Shown: positions 24,601 through 37,127 of the stretch, piece by piece
Position numbering within the stretch: position 1 is the stretch's first letter
How the letters are laid out: each line of letters begins with the position of its first letter
Assembly: GCA_024516155.1 (NCBI GenBank)
Contig: JAJJXM010000011.1
Span: 62,001-126,000, forward strand
Length of the DNA: 64,000 nt
Direction: 5' to 3'
Origin: Pyronema omphalodes
Lineage: Eukaryota > Ascomycota > Pezizomycetes > Pezizales > Pyronemataceae
The notes under the pieces: model-generated
Seen by the model: the letters and a program-made list of their open reading frames with translations, nothing else
What the model was told of the DNA's origin: nothing
Databases searched by the model: none
Translations under genes and position numbers: made by a program

Positions 24601-26543
24601 CACATTAACGCCATTCCTCTAAAGTTTCATGATATACCCTAATCCCCACAAAGTGTAAGGCTCGAAATTGACTACTCTAGCGATCTTCATACATACATAA
24701 ATACCTGTCACTATGCCTTCCTCGAGCTTTTAAATATCTAACTAGCTAACCATGCACCTTAAAACACTTTTAATGGTCTGCAGATTTAAGTATGATGATC
24801 TCGATGGCCGGTCCCTCAAATATCCGAGGAAAAAGACTACAGTAAAAAAGTCCGATCTGAACGCCGTCGGAAGATATTAAAGATATTACGGAAAAATAGC
24901 GGGCTGTGAACCCGGGTCGGGGAACTAAGGTTTGCTAGGGATAACCTTATTTCTGAGCTTGGGGAATATTGAGGCTCGAGCTTGAGACAGGAGTCATAAG
25001 ATATCGTGGGGGTAAGGAGGGAGATTAGAGTGAAGGATGGGATAAAAGAGGGAGCTTTGATTTTTGACTGCAAGATTACCAGAACTGTAGTAGCATGTAT
25101 CATATATTCCACGTGAATAATAAATGAAAGCACCATATATATACTGAAGGCGTGAGTGATATGTCATGACTAAGGCAAAATAAAATCCCGACTAGCAGCG
25201 TCTCATCGTGTCATCTTCCGTATTATCTTGATATTGTTAAGGTTAGATATTTACTATCCATTGCTGGTATTGACTGTCTGAAGTCGGGAAGCAAAAAAAA
25301 CCCTTCTACAACCCCGGGGCCCGGTGTATTCTCACCACCCCCCCCCCCCCCCCCCTCCTCCTCCTCCTCCGCCGTCAATTCCACACAACATTCCCCTGAT
25401 CATTCTTTACCCCACTTCACAAACCACCATCTTATTTCTTCCCCATTTCAACAAGTCCCAAAAATTCAAAGCAAAGGCATTCAATATCTTAAACATATCT
25501 CATCACTCGAATTGCATCGCCAAGGACTATGGTTTACCGCTGTTTTTTTTCTCTTCTTTCTTTTTTTTTCTCATTTCGGCAGCTGAAGGTTCAGAGCTCA
25601 GAGATCTGAGTTGGTTATAATTGGCTTCGGATACTGTAGGAGTCCTGGAGGGTAAGAGGATGTAGGTATTGGGGGTATGATGGTATTGGGGGTGTGATGG
25701 TATACACTCTCAATGATCGATATGGAGGTATTGTGATGTGATGTGATTTGATGTGATGTGGTTAAATTATATATACCCGGACTACAGCATAACTACTCAT
25801 TGATATCTGGAATACAGGATGGAACCACCATACCGGGATGTTGATTCTTTACTCCAAAAGTTTTACTCCAGCATCTTTTCCTCATATTTTCTAAAGTAAT
25901 GAAGTACATACTACACAGTATATTATGTACATTAATACATTATGCACCACCATTTTTTTGGATAAGAATTTATTTTATTTATTTGTTTCTATTTCTTTTC
26001 CCGTCGCCACGGGTTAGCGATCGCGGATCTGGTATAAATTATACGGAAATTATGCCAGATACTCCCGTAGCTTATTTTTATTCAATATAACCCCCGCTTA
26101 GGTCCATGCTGCCGCACCTGCCGCATGTGCCGCGGCAAAGATGTTTTTCAAAAGACTACTTTTTTCCACCGTGGTTTTCTTCAATTGTAAATCGGCCTTT
26201 AAGTTCCTCTTCATCTGAAATTATTCAAGCTTATCTTCAACCGCAACAATGGAGTGCATCAATGAGTATGCCAGCAACGTCAATTCCACAGACACTGGGC
26301 AAATCACGTGACTCTATATAACCTTGTTCTCGCACAAGAGCCTTTAGAGTGGCCATTCACAACCGGGCGGTGAAGGGCCTCACGCTCGTATTTCGACTCT
26401 GAAAAACACTTATGGGAATCCTAAACCGCACCTGCTGTTGCTGGCAGGATACATACGACGACAAATTTGGAATCATTTATACCTATTTCCGTACATATAT
26501 ATAGTATTAGTCAGTTTTGTACTGCACACATGTACTGTCGAAT
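21698..26543. other. Long gene-poor stretch
   Basis: Almost 5 kb with only short frames (under about 125 codons) on both strands and no recognisable domain. It contains a 19-base C run at 25338-25356 followed by CTC triplets, and AT-rich segments near 24400-24800 and 25880-26000. I see no gene that I can support. Confidence 0.5.
25338..25373 (+). repeat. Poly-C run with adjacent CTC repeat
   Basis: Nineteen C residues then five TCC/CTC triplets. Simple sequence; length uncertain in assemblies. Confidence 0.8.
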
Positions 26544-26667
26544 GCGCGCTTGTAGTTTTATGGGGCGCTTCTGCCTGTGTTCTAGTCAGTGGTTTGCTTG
26601 CGTTGCTACGGCAACGTTTTGTTCCAGTGGAATACATAATTGATATGTTACGGCATCGCATTTGTAC
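26544..26667. mobile_element. Possible decayed relic of the 1.48-kb inverted-repeat element
   Basis: Positions 26544-26593 match about 39 of 50 bases of the subterminal part of the elements at 48-54 kb (GCGCGCTT, TTTTATGG, GCGC, GCCTGTG and TAGTCAG blocks in the same order and spacing). Two terminal-repeat-like strings follow: TACGGCAACGTTTTGTTCC (26607) and TACGGCATCGCATTTGTAC (26649). The ends are not arranged as in an intact element, so this is a rearranged fragment if real. Confidence 0.4.
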
Positions 26668-27820
26668 TTGTGCGAAAGGATACACAAGGCCAGTACCCCG
26701 CTGTATAAATGTGTCCGGCTCTTATCCCCACAAGTGGACGATTAGATGTAGGTAACATACTATTACTTCTCTAGCTATAGGACGGGGCTATATGATAACT
26801 ATATCATGGTCTCCTATGTATTAACATATTGTAATGACGACGGTCGTTGCTTGGTTGGCACCTCTGTCTTGGTACAAGTCTGTAAAGCCATATAGGCCAA
26901 CATTTACGTGACTCCAAGCTTTTGAGCATGTGAATATGTATCTATGATGATCACAATGTGTCGCTACTACTGTCGACATGAATTTGTAATTACATAGATG
27001 GTTAGCTGATGAATATTTAATCCAAGGGATCTTGGATATCATATGTGGACGCTGTGAGTATCAGCACCCAACAGCCAACTTTACATGCACATGCTGATAG
27101 TAAACATGCTATCTTGGAACCTACTCCATCATGATGACCCTACGATTTCTTCCCGGGTCTCCAGACTCCGTTCTATCGACGCTACCACTCACCTGCTTAA
27201 ACAAACTTGCGGCGTTTTTGAAAGGATTATGAAACTCCACACCAACTCCTCGACTACTTCCAAAATGTAATTACTACTACAATAGTAATCATCAAGATTA
27301 TTTAGCGGGAACTTTCTATGTATGATACGATTTCTAACTATGGTATACTAATTTGTCAAATAAGTGCTACAGAGGCAACAACCCTGACTACCAGATCGAC
27401 TATGATGGATATTAGAGAAGATGGCTAAAAAATCATCTAGACTTTTTTAATAAGGGCCCCCGAAACATACCGAGCACCCTATTACATGCATACCGCAGTT
27501 TGCCATAGCAGAGGTGATGGTATCTTTAACCATTTATCCTATTCATATTCTGTGTAACCTTAACTTCCTTTACCAATTTCAGCCGGCCATACCAAATAAA
27601 TAAATGATTTCAACTATCTAATGAGTGAGGATGTTGGCGAAATACAATGCAATACGCCGCGCTTGTTACTTCACGTCCGGAGAAAAGCAATTTACAGGTG
27701 ACAAACCGTCGCTGGCATATTTAGTATAACACTAGCATCTACCGAGGAACGATAAAAGAATTCTTTCGGGCTGGTCAAGAAACCAGGAGAAGTAGGGAAT
27801 TGGCCAAAAAGAAAAATGAA
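26668..27820. other. Intergenic spacer
   Basis: AT-rich, no supported gene; runs up to the tRNA. Confidence 0.5.
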
Positions 27821-27893
27821 AGCCCCACGCGGGGGTCGAACCCGCAACCTTCAGATTAAGAGTCTGACGCTCTACCGATTGAGCTAGCGAGGC
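27821..27893 (-). tRNA. tRNA-Lys (CTT anticodon)
   Basis: On the minus strand it folds as a cloverleaf: acceptor GCCTCGC/GTGGGGC (five Watson-Crick and two wobble pairs), TA, D arm GCTC-AATCGGTA-GAGC, anticodon arm TCAGA-CTCTTAA-TCTGA, variable AGGTT, T arm GCGGG-TTCGACC-CCCGC, discriminator T. The anticodon CTT reads AAG, lysine. No intron. The internal A box (TAGCTCAATCGG) and B box (GGTTCGACC) are good. Confidence 0.95.
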
Positions 27894-28740
27894 GCTTTCA
27901 TGTCTAAAAAGTACTAGTAGCAAATACAAAATAAAACATAAAGTAAGTGTCAACTTACCAAAACACACACCCCGGAATTCTCAGAAAGATACTGTGGAAT
28001 GTCGGAGGGGTATTCAGTGGCTTCACATAGATGGACAGGGTCAAATTCAAGCATTTTCTTCACTTTTGTACAAGTACATAAGGTGAGAGATGTTCAGTTG
28101 ACAGAATCTGGACAAAAACTCATGGTAACGAGTACCGCGGAAGATAAAACTACCCTGTATTATACAATAATGGCGGTGACTTAGGTAAGAAATACATGTT
28201 TCAAGTTTCCTCGGACCCTAATACAGGTATTGAAACAACAATATACGTTTCTACATGCACATATACAGCGACTATTGGATATTTACCTTGAAAACCATAC
28301 TTATAACCACATATTATGAGTTGCAGCATAGGTCTCAGGGAAATGGACCCCGCACAAATGTTGACCCTGTGAAATCGTTTTTTGCGTTTAACCCGTACCT
28401 GAAAAATTTCTACGGGTTGGAAGCCCACAACATGCAACCCTGAAACATACTTCCCACTTTCAAGAGCTCCGGCTACTGACATCAGGTTCTTCACCATTAA
28501 ATTCTTCGCTTCTGGATAGCGCTGTTATAACGTGCTGCAATCGGCGACCGGTTCGCATTCTCTTTCCTCCAACACACAATCACCAGGACTCAAACAGCTT
28601 TCCCTACAAAGCTTTTCAACACGTTAATCACCAACACAGCCACGATTTGTTCCCGGACACTCGTTACCAAACAACCACTTCCCTTCCAACGCCGAGGTCC
28701 CAAACAAAGAATACAAAGGGGTCACAAATCCTCTGGAATC
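27894..28740. other. Intergenic spacer
   Basis: No supported gene; the part from about 28560 is pyrimidine-rich and probably holds the leader of the next gene. Confidence 0.45.
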
Positions 28741-29394
28741 ATGCCGAACAGATTAAAACTTCACCTGCGAACTTCCTTCCCCTTCCTATTCTCCCGTAAT
28801 CAAAAGTCTCAAACATCCCCACTAAAATCTCAGTTCAGCGTACCAAGCTCTTCGGAGTCCTCCCAGGCTTCCGGGTCAAAAATTCCCGTCATCATCATCA
28901 CTGCTGCAACTCCCTGTAGCTCATGTCCAGACCTCACCACCCCTTCTTCACCCATTAACTACACTCCAAAACCTACCACGTGCATTCCTAGCACTTCCCA
29001 CACACCAACCAGAACTCTCAGCAAGTTTACCAAGCTTACCAAATCCCGCACTCCCCGCGCCCCCATCAACAAACTCGACTCCCGGTACTCTCGACAACGC
29101 GGCTGTAACTGTCCCGAGTCTAAATGCACTTACGAATACCGGACTCGACCACCGACAGATCAGAAGTTATGGTGTTGCTGCTGTAAGCAGTGTGGGTTAT
29201 TGCAGTTACTTATGGAGGAGAGCTTCAAAGACGAGGATGAAGAGACAGAGAAGGAAGAGGTAGAAGGGATTAAGAAGGGGGGATTGATGACGACAGAGGA
29301 TAGAGAAGTAGCGGATTGGTGGAGTTGGACGGGAGGGAGGGATAGGAAGAAGGAGATGATGAGGGATAAGGGGAAGGGGAAGTTGGTGGGTTAG
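28741..29394 (+). CDS. Hypothetical Cys-containing protein (217 aa)
   Basis: Single exon. The N-terminal 115 residues are basic and rich in Ser/Thr/Pro. Residues about 118-160 hold a Cys cluster (RGCNCPESKC...WCCCCKQCG) that could bind zinc. The C-terminal quarter is strongly charged with an acidic run (KDEDEETEKEEVEG) then a Lys/Asp-rich tail. No family recognised. It is supported by a clean ATG and non-random composition rather than homology. Confidence 0.45.
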   Translation: MPNRLKLHLRTSFPFLFSRNQKSQTSPLKSQFSVPSSSESSQASGSKIPVIIITAATPCSSCPDLTTPSSPINYTPKPTTCIPSTSHTPTRTLSKFTKLTKSRTPRAPINKLDSRYSRQRGCNCPESKCTYEYRTRPPTDQKLWCCCCKQCGLLQLLMEESFKDEDEETEKEEVEGIKKGGLMTTEDREVADWWSWTGGRDRKKEMMRDKGKGKLVG

Positions 29395-30370
29395 AGGTAA
29401 GTTATGTGGAGGTTGAGGGATATTGAAGGGGGTACATTAGCTTTACGAAACCTGGAGGAAAGCTGTGGAGTTGAGGTTCTTTCGTCACCCGTTGCATGTC
29501 GGTCATAACGCCGACTTATAGCTGCCTTTTATCCTCTGTTTACATAGTACGATATACTTAATTGACTCCAGTTGTAAGCTTAGATTCGTAAGAGATATCG
29601 AATTTACGGTGTCATAGGTCCAGCTAAAGTGAGGTTGCGTAGGCGCGCACTGCGCAGCAGAAATTAGATTACTAAGTACATCTTGGCAGTTGTATACCAT
29701 CTCGTCTAAGCTATATGTCGCGTTACATAAACCGCGTGGAAAACCAAAATGACATGTGTGAAGCTGAGAATATAATTTCCGCTGCAAAAATTTTGACCGG
29801 TTTGAAATTGTCCCTGTGAGCCCCGGTAGCCAGGGGTTTGCAGAAAATTTGAATACCAGCTATTCTCAACCCCGGCGCCAAGATTTCAATGCAAACATAT
29901 TCAAACCTCAAGCCGCATAAGTATGCAACTTTTCAATATTGATCCTACTACTTCTTTTGAATCACAATCTTGAAATTTCCAAAGTAATACTACAAAAGCG
30001 GTTGTCCGCCAATGCAACGATATAATTTATTTGCTTGCTTATTCATCTTAATCATAAACCAATCGAGGCTAAAAAGGTCTTTGTGGGACGAAAAAAAGCT
30101 TGAATACTATCGTAGTGGTCGACATCAATCAGCAACGCCCCTTAATTGCAAAGGTAAACATAATTCCCCTAATCTCCAGACGCGACACTCACCTTGTGAG
30201 TGAGTGATGCCCAGTGACTCAACCCCCCCCCCCCCCCCCCGGGATACAAAATTTTGTCTGTGAATACAATAAATTTAGTATCAATACCTGCTAATGAATA
30301 ATATTAGTTTTTGTAAGTCATAATTCATAGACTATAACCTTGATCTATCTTAAAGAAGTGAAGAATGTAT
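29395..30370. other. Intergenic spacer with poly-C run
   Basis: No supported gene. An 18-base C run at 30223-30240 is the main feature; a 94-codon minus frame at 29503-29787 has no features. Confidence 0.5.
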
Positions 30371-30573
30371 TGGAGGACTTCCCATTGCTCTATAGCAACG
30401 GATGTGAGAGTCCATTTCACCACAAAAAAATATTTTTTATAGAACGCGAATAGAGCACTAGGATAGACAGGGGGGTCCCTACCCCCCTGTCTATTCACAT
30501 ATTCTATTGCTATCGAATAGGTGAAGTTGAGGTTGTTCTATCCACCCCGAATAGAGCGATGGGAAGTCCTCCA
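30371..30573. mobile_element. 203-bp MITE, copy 2
   Basis: Same length and ends as the copy at 5589-5791, with about 8 base differences, three of them C to T relative to copy 1, two in CpG. Terminal repeats TGGAGGACTTCCCAT... and the central GC hairpin (from 30463) are kept. No target duplication is obvious in the flanks. Confidence 0.85.
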
Positions 30574-33500
30574 TTGACAGAAATCACAGGAAGGCTGTAT
30601 GTGATTCACGGTACATAACTTAGAGTCTTAACTTTCGGATCTCTATTACTACAGCATACAACAAGAGAGAGCGGATTGTTAGGATTGAGGAAGGGGGTTA
30701 AAAGGTAGGAAGAGGTTGCGAGTAGATTTGAGAGTCAAGTAAGCAGCCAAGTAGTTGACTAAGTATCCTCCCCGTAACGAAACTCATTACATCAATCCAT
30801 AGCCCGTGAAATGTATGTCGCTGTACGGTTATCTATCTTTGCCAAGAACCAAGCAGGGAGCTGTCACGGGCTTCATTCGGCGATTATCCATCTGCACCGG
30901 TGACCGCGGACTCGGATGTCGAAAAGTCTTGTCCCGGCGGTTAATGAGCTGCCAGCTGTGGTAATCGGCGTCTATGGGATGATCCATCCTTACCCTAATC
31001 TTAAGCTTATCTCTGTCCCTCAAGCTTCAGAGGCTTATATTGGAGTCAATATTATAGGTCGGTCGACTTATACATCTATCGCACACTGTAGTCTGCATAG
31101 CCAAGTGAAACTTTGGAATACAAAACGGAGAATCAACAGCATGTATCATCTCAGCTTATCTCGTCTCTATAGAGAGATTTCATTATCACTCGGAATTCTT
31201 GGTCCTCGGTAAAAAGATCTGGTCGCCGATTTGGATTTGGATTTGGATTTTCGATAACGGCTCGGGAAAGTATTAAGCCGTACGGATAGTTAACGGGACT
31301 GCGGGCTGAAATGTGGGATGTGAATGGAAAACGATTGTAGTGCTCTGATACGGGTCCGGAATTTGATTTATGGTTACTCTTCGTGATAAGTAACGGTAAG
31401 AGAAGTCACGATGTATCATAGCTCGTTAGGATGAAATCACATCTAAGGAACACCTGGGGTCACTCGAGGTAGTGATAATCAAAAATCCCGGGTCAGGGCG
31501 CCGAGAGACTTGGCCGAGTGACGATGTCAGAGAATCTGCTTTATTTAATTTTTAGTTCTACGGAGTAGAATTATTTGGCTCTCCATCATCCGAAACTTTT
31601 ACTGCACACTGCAAGCCTCAGCCCTCAGCTATTACAAACGGCATCTCAGCCTCCCACCGGCGACTAAGCTTTTCCAAAAAATCTTTTCAGGATCTGAAAT
31701 GTCCGTATCCGCTGTTGCAACCCGTAACCCATCTGTATGTCCGTTCAACCAACCTCTCCTCCATCTCTTGCAGAAAGTCTATCTGTATCCATTGTACCAC
31801 AGCAACACAGTAACACGGTAACACAATATGCCGTAACCCTATCCTCTCCTACCTGCAATCTAGATATCGACGTCAATGTCATTAGCCGTGGAAAACAACC
31901 TTATCTGCATATGTGTATGTACTATGCATGTATGCTGTACACGTTGTACAAAAGTCGATGCTTTGGACATGCTGCTTATTACTTTTATATGTACCAAACC
32001 ACCAAGCAAACACCCAGGATCTCCCATAAGGTGAGATATGTCTTGCAGCATCGTATCTCATATTGATGGTGGTGATAAAGATAGTCTAAGAAGATTGATT
32101 TACACCGTCCACGCGGCTGCTCACGTAAGGTTCAGGATTATGTTGCATGAGGGTTGGTTGGTAAGTTATGTAAATTATAGGTTGGTACACTCCTACACCC
32201 ATAAAGTCAGTGTAGTTTTATTCCCCAACTTAGATAGATGGAGATTTCAGTATTTTCATTGACACTGTATGCACTTATAAGAAAGGCATATTATGATGTA
32301 GCCGTCATGATTTTCTGCATAAATGCACCTAGATAGTCCATATGTTTAGGTCAGCCGTTAAAGGGCTGCATTAAACTCATTCAGCTTCCAAAGTACCCGA
32401 TATTCCATTGTTATAACCCATAATGTGGCGATCCAAAAACAGCGATTTGTGTCGGTGCTTATTCGGTCCCATTTAAGGCGCCCTTAAGCTTTGGGATCAC
32501 GTACGACCGTACGACCGTAGCATTTGTACTCTAATTGAGCATCTAAGCATGGCATCTAAGTTTTATCTAAGCATTTAAGTGCAGTATCTCCATGTGGCCG
32601 ACGGGTACCTGTTACAGTGTTACGCTTGGCCGGCCGGTGATCTGTGCTTTTTTTTTTTCTTGCACCTTCCATACATATGGCTATATAATCCGTGCGTAAT
32701 TTCGAAGTCGCCGTCGCCGTTGCTAGTTCATGATGGTAGGTGCTTTTATTCGGCGAGCTGTGGCCATGATGCGAGCGTTGTATGTAGTACGGGGGCTTCG
32801 CGTCTTGTGGTATGCATGTAGGCGATATCTTGAAATGAAGGTAAAAATTAAGGAGATTGTAGATAGGGTAGAGGAGATGAATCTGCGCACGTGAGCTTGG
32901 GATCATTCCTTCACTGAGTAAAATAGAGCATACAGCATACATACGTCAAGTGAATTTGAAGCTATCTATCTGATGGACTGAAGCTTCAAGTTAAGCACAA
33001 AAAATTGTCCACGTGAGAGCCTACGTAGGAGGCGCGAAGGTCGATATACTAATCATCAACCACGTACGCCACCTTGATTACTTTTATGTGTGTATGTATG
33101 CCCCTGCAGTTTCCACATCAGCACGGATGAAGATTTACTCCTTTTTTTGTACTTAGAAAAGGTTTTTTTTTTTTTACGCCATCCCAAGATTTTCGCAAAA
33201 GATTTATATTCATCGATGACGATGACATCAACCTTTAATTTCAGACAGAACCAAAAACGCGTCTTCCTAGAAATTGTATAAAGTACTGGCGACTCATCGA
33301 TGATGAAAACAGGCAGAATCATCACACGGAAAATATCGGGAACTGTTTGCTCTCAGCTCTCTATCTCCGACTCTTTATCTAGCGTGCTTACCAGTTGCCA
33401 TTGCCACCTCGCCGTTCAGGTCCGGGGTCTCGAGTATCGTATCTAGCGCGGTTATCCCTGTCGTCCGGGGTCCAAAACGAACGGACGCCGGACGGTCTCT

Positions 33501-36500
33501 GCCTTGCTGTTCACGCGTGGAAAGTCGGTGCAGCGATTTATGTAGAAGCTAGGATCGCCGAGCAAAGAACTAGGGAAATGGTCTTTTGATACTAATGCCC
33601 CACCGGAGATCGTGAGCGGGGAGGTGTATAAACGCAGGGCTTTCATGAAGGGCCCAGACTTTTTATACGAGAAGAAGCTTTGGAGCTTATCGCGTGAGGT
33701 GTTCGAGGAGTGTATTTTTGTGGTTTCTTTTTTGTCAGGGACTGGGCTGACGAAATTGTACATCTATGGGTCGCAAGAAGGCAGGGTCTCATGCAACGCA
33801 TTCGGTCCGAGATAGATAAGCACCGGAAGCTTCTTTAATTCCAGCAGCCCAAACATAGATAACCCGAAACAGAAAATCTAGTAAGAGAATATGATCTACT
33901 GTAACGAGATACTGATGGATGAGGTATTATTCAGCAATTAATTGTAAATTTCCCGGGGTTGAAATATTACATGCGGGTGCTAGGAATCTGGGGTACACAA
34001 GTTCTGCTTTCTTAGAAAAGGACCGTCATGAACCATGAACGAGGATTCAATAAGTAGTAGTGCATATCGAACTCTGGTCGCCGAATCAATCCACCCGTTT
34101 GACGTAGATACATATGTACCATACAAATCTCGCGAGATGCACGTTTGTGGATCACATACTACACCATACCATACCTATCCTCGCCTCATCATTCCCTTCC
34201 CCGCGTTTGACGAACAAGCTATGATAGACGAGACAAGGACAAGCCAGATCTACTTCGCCGAAGTAAGCGGGGTGAAAATTACCAGGAGAATTATACATAG
34301 CTATCTGCATGGCTTAAGCTCGGCGTCCGGAACATGCACAGTTCTATCAATGGAGCCCCCGGGTTCTCGCCCAGCATCTTGGGAGCTCGCACCCGGTCTT
34401 GGAGGAGTTGGCATGTATCGTGAGTTCTCTAGCTTCACTGATGTGGTACATGGCCAACCCATGTAAATTCTGGAAGGCAGAAAGAATCTAAGGTTGGGGT
34501 GGACCTTTGTTGATGTGTTGCATACAGTAACTTGGATCCAGTAGTTGTCATGCTCGTGATGAGTTGGAGTCCAGGTAGCAGACAGAATTATGCCTTATGG
34601 ATAACTAATCTACTGTAGGTCCAACTGTTGATTGATAGGCGAGAATCATGACATCGGATCTCTGATTTTAGGAAGACGTCCGAGACACATGGAAATCTCT
34701 GGGTTTTGGGTTCAGTTGATGACAGGACAGTGGACACCGACTCTTGAGTAACTGAGTTGGTTGTGCCGTGTCAGAACATGGAGTATCCTATATCATCATT
34801 TCTAATCATGCAAGAGTATTCCCAAGACTTTTCTTCGCTCCTTGAAACACTCCCCATTCATTTCATCCCTTCGATGTATACTCAGATTTGATTCCCAATC
34901 ATCAATCCTACCTACCTATCCCTTCGCCGAAGGGGAAATTGATGATCTCCAAAGCCAAGCCACACCCTTATCTTTTAAACTTCCGGCACCACGCACACAC
35001 ACTGCATCGGCGGTATCTGGTGTTGCACAAACCAGGTCCGAATCCTGGGGGGGGTACCTACGATGATCGCTAAAAAAAGTTTATCCTCAGCCCTTGGAAA
35101 TAGCCTAAGAAGTACATCGCGTGCAGTGCCAAGAAGTAGAACGGCGACCTCAGTTGATCAGTCGGTTCACGAACCGGCCTCGGAGGAAGAAACTCGGAGC
35201 ATGTAGGGAGCTCGGTGATTACACGGGAGAAGAATGGGAGCCAAGTTTCTTGGTGATGGCAGTGCCGAAGCGAAAGGTCAGCCGGTAATATCGAACGGCC
35301 CGACGGGTGCTTTTGTTTTGATGAATTTCTTGAGTCCATGTTATAATGTCAGGGTGAGAGCAACGAATCAAGAATGGACGAGAACTGGAGGCTTTTATCT
35401 GAATAACTTGATATACATCCTGATTCGATGTTTCAACGCGGCCTGTAAGCTTCTTATAGTTGTGAATTTATCTTGTTTGTGATCATGTTTAGGCGTGTTT
35501 ATGCCTTGAACACAGTTGCTTCGTTCTTGACAGCAGACCTTCGTCACAACGCCTCCCAATCGGCATCTCTACCCGCTTCTCAATCGCCTACACAATTGGT
35601 CTCCATTCAGATAGATACCGGCACGGAAATTTCCTTGAAATGGAATTAGCAGTAGTGGTGGAAGTGGTACAGTACAGTCTTACTTGGAACTCTCGGGCAT
35701 ACCCAAGCGGTCGACGAGATGGACTTGTCCTTCCTGGCGGGTGGCGCAGAGATAAGGGAAGAAGTCGGAGCCAGCCCTGCGCTACGTGGGGGCTAGGTGA
35801 TAAAGGGTTAGCATATGCTGATTACACTTGACTATGCTTGTCTAAGATTAGTTTCTTTCTAGACTTTGTCTAGTTTACCAAACATCAAATCTAATCTATT
35901 CCATTTACATCTCGTTGCTCGTTGCTCGTTGCTTCCCCGTTTGGTTCCCGGAAAGCTAGAGCTTGTGGTGGAATGGCTGTGCACAAACCGAATTTCTCCG
36001 GCACCGATTTGCGAGTGAACTAGATGTTTGGTTCGGTCTGGTATGATATGGTATGGCATGAGATATAGCTTTGTGCTTTCTCCGACGGGGGTAAGAGTCA
36101 CCTCGTCTCACATTGATACTCCGAGATGGGGTTTGTTTTTGCATTGAGATAAAGACGCCTGATAAGGGAAAAAAAAAGGTCACCGAGATAGATATCAATC
36201 GATTGCACTTGGCATAGGATGGATGATATTCGAGATGATGTGGAGGTAATCTGTGAAGACACGCGAGCGGTCAAGCCAGGTGCTTAAAAAAATAATTCAG
36301 GAGGGAGGTTTGGTTCCAGCAAAGTGATTAGGTCCAACCAGAAATCATGATAATCCAACCAGAAATAATCATAATCCAACCAAAAATGATCATACAGGGA
36401 AACTTGTAGGACTCCAGTTCGGCGACATCGTCTGGTACTACGACATAAGCCGGGAGCTAAACCAAATTCATCATACCGGGCTGGACCGTTTGGGCGGCGA

Positions 36501-37127
36501 CCTGGCAAAAATAATGCAGGAAATCCACCAGAGAATTGACCACTTCACACCAAAAACGCATATTTCCACACTCCAAAAAACGCATTCCCGCATACGACCA
36601 ACCCAGCCCGCTGCCTCCCCAGACTGGCTAGCCCTCGCCCCGGCCTATTGAACCAACCCCACAGCCTGGTACCCTAGTTTTGGGCGATGGCGGTAGCGGT
36701 AATAACCTGGTGCTACGAAAACGGGCGGCGGAGCGGTGGTTTACTTATCTGCGCGCGCTGCAATTGACATGTTCTAACACTAATTACAACGCAAAGAGAT
36801 ACACATCTGACGCAGACCCGAGGTTCCCTCCCTCCCCACCCTCCTGTATTACTGCATCATGGACCCGGCTGATCCAAACCAGGGCCCGTCTTTTTAATAC
36901 TCTCGTTCCGCCCACTGTCTGCCTTTTTTTTTTTTCCCTGATCAATCATTATTATCATCAGCATTACCAACGTGCAGTCACTCACTGGGTTAACGGTGCT
37001 TGTGCTTACTACTTCGACTCGGATACTCCAATATTTTTGGAGGTAACCTATTACATCAGTCGATAACCCATCAACAAAGCATCACCATCACCGCTCGTTA
37101 GCACATACAAGTGCTCCATCTTCCACC
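30574..37127. other. 6.5-kb gene-poor region
   Basis: Many short frames but none with a domain, signal or splice pattern I can support. The longest are 128 codons at 32556-32942 (minus) and 36680-37066 (plus) and 143 codons at 34035-34466 (plus). The part from about 36900 carries the upstream region of the ammonium transporter. Confidence 0.5.
36745..36750 (-). promoter_or_regulatory. GATA site (AGATAA) upstream of ammonium transporter
   Basis: TTATCT here is AGATAA on the other strand and fits HGATAR, the site of AreA/Nit2 GATA factors that activate nitrogen uptake genes in filamentous fungi. It lies about 380 bp before the transporter ATG. A single match has low specificity. Confidence 0.3.

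Noticed and set aside
26438..26755. 105-codon hydrophobic plus-strand frame
   Set aside because: Overlaps the transposon-like relic; no start context or family. Hydrophobicity follows from T-rich sequence.
34035..34466. 143-codon plus-strand frame
   Set aside because: Unremarkable composition, no recognisable motif; long frames of this size are expected by chance in such a stretch.
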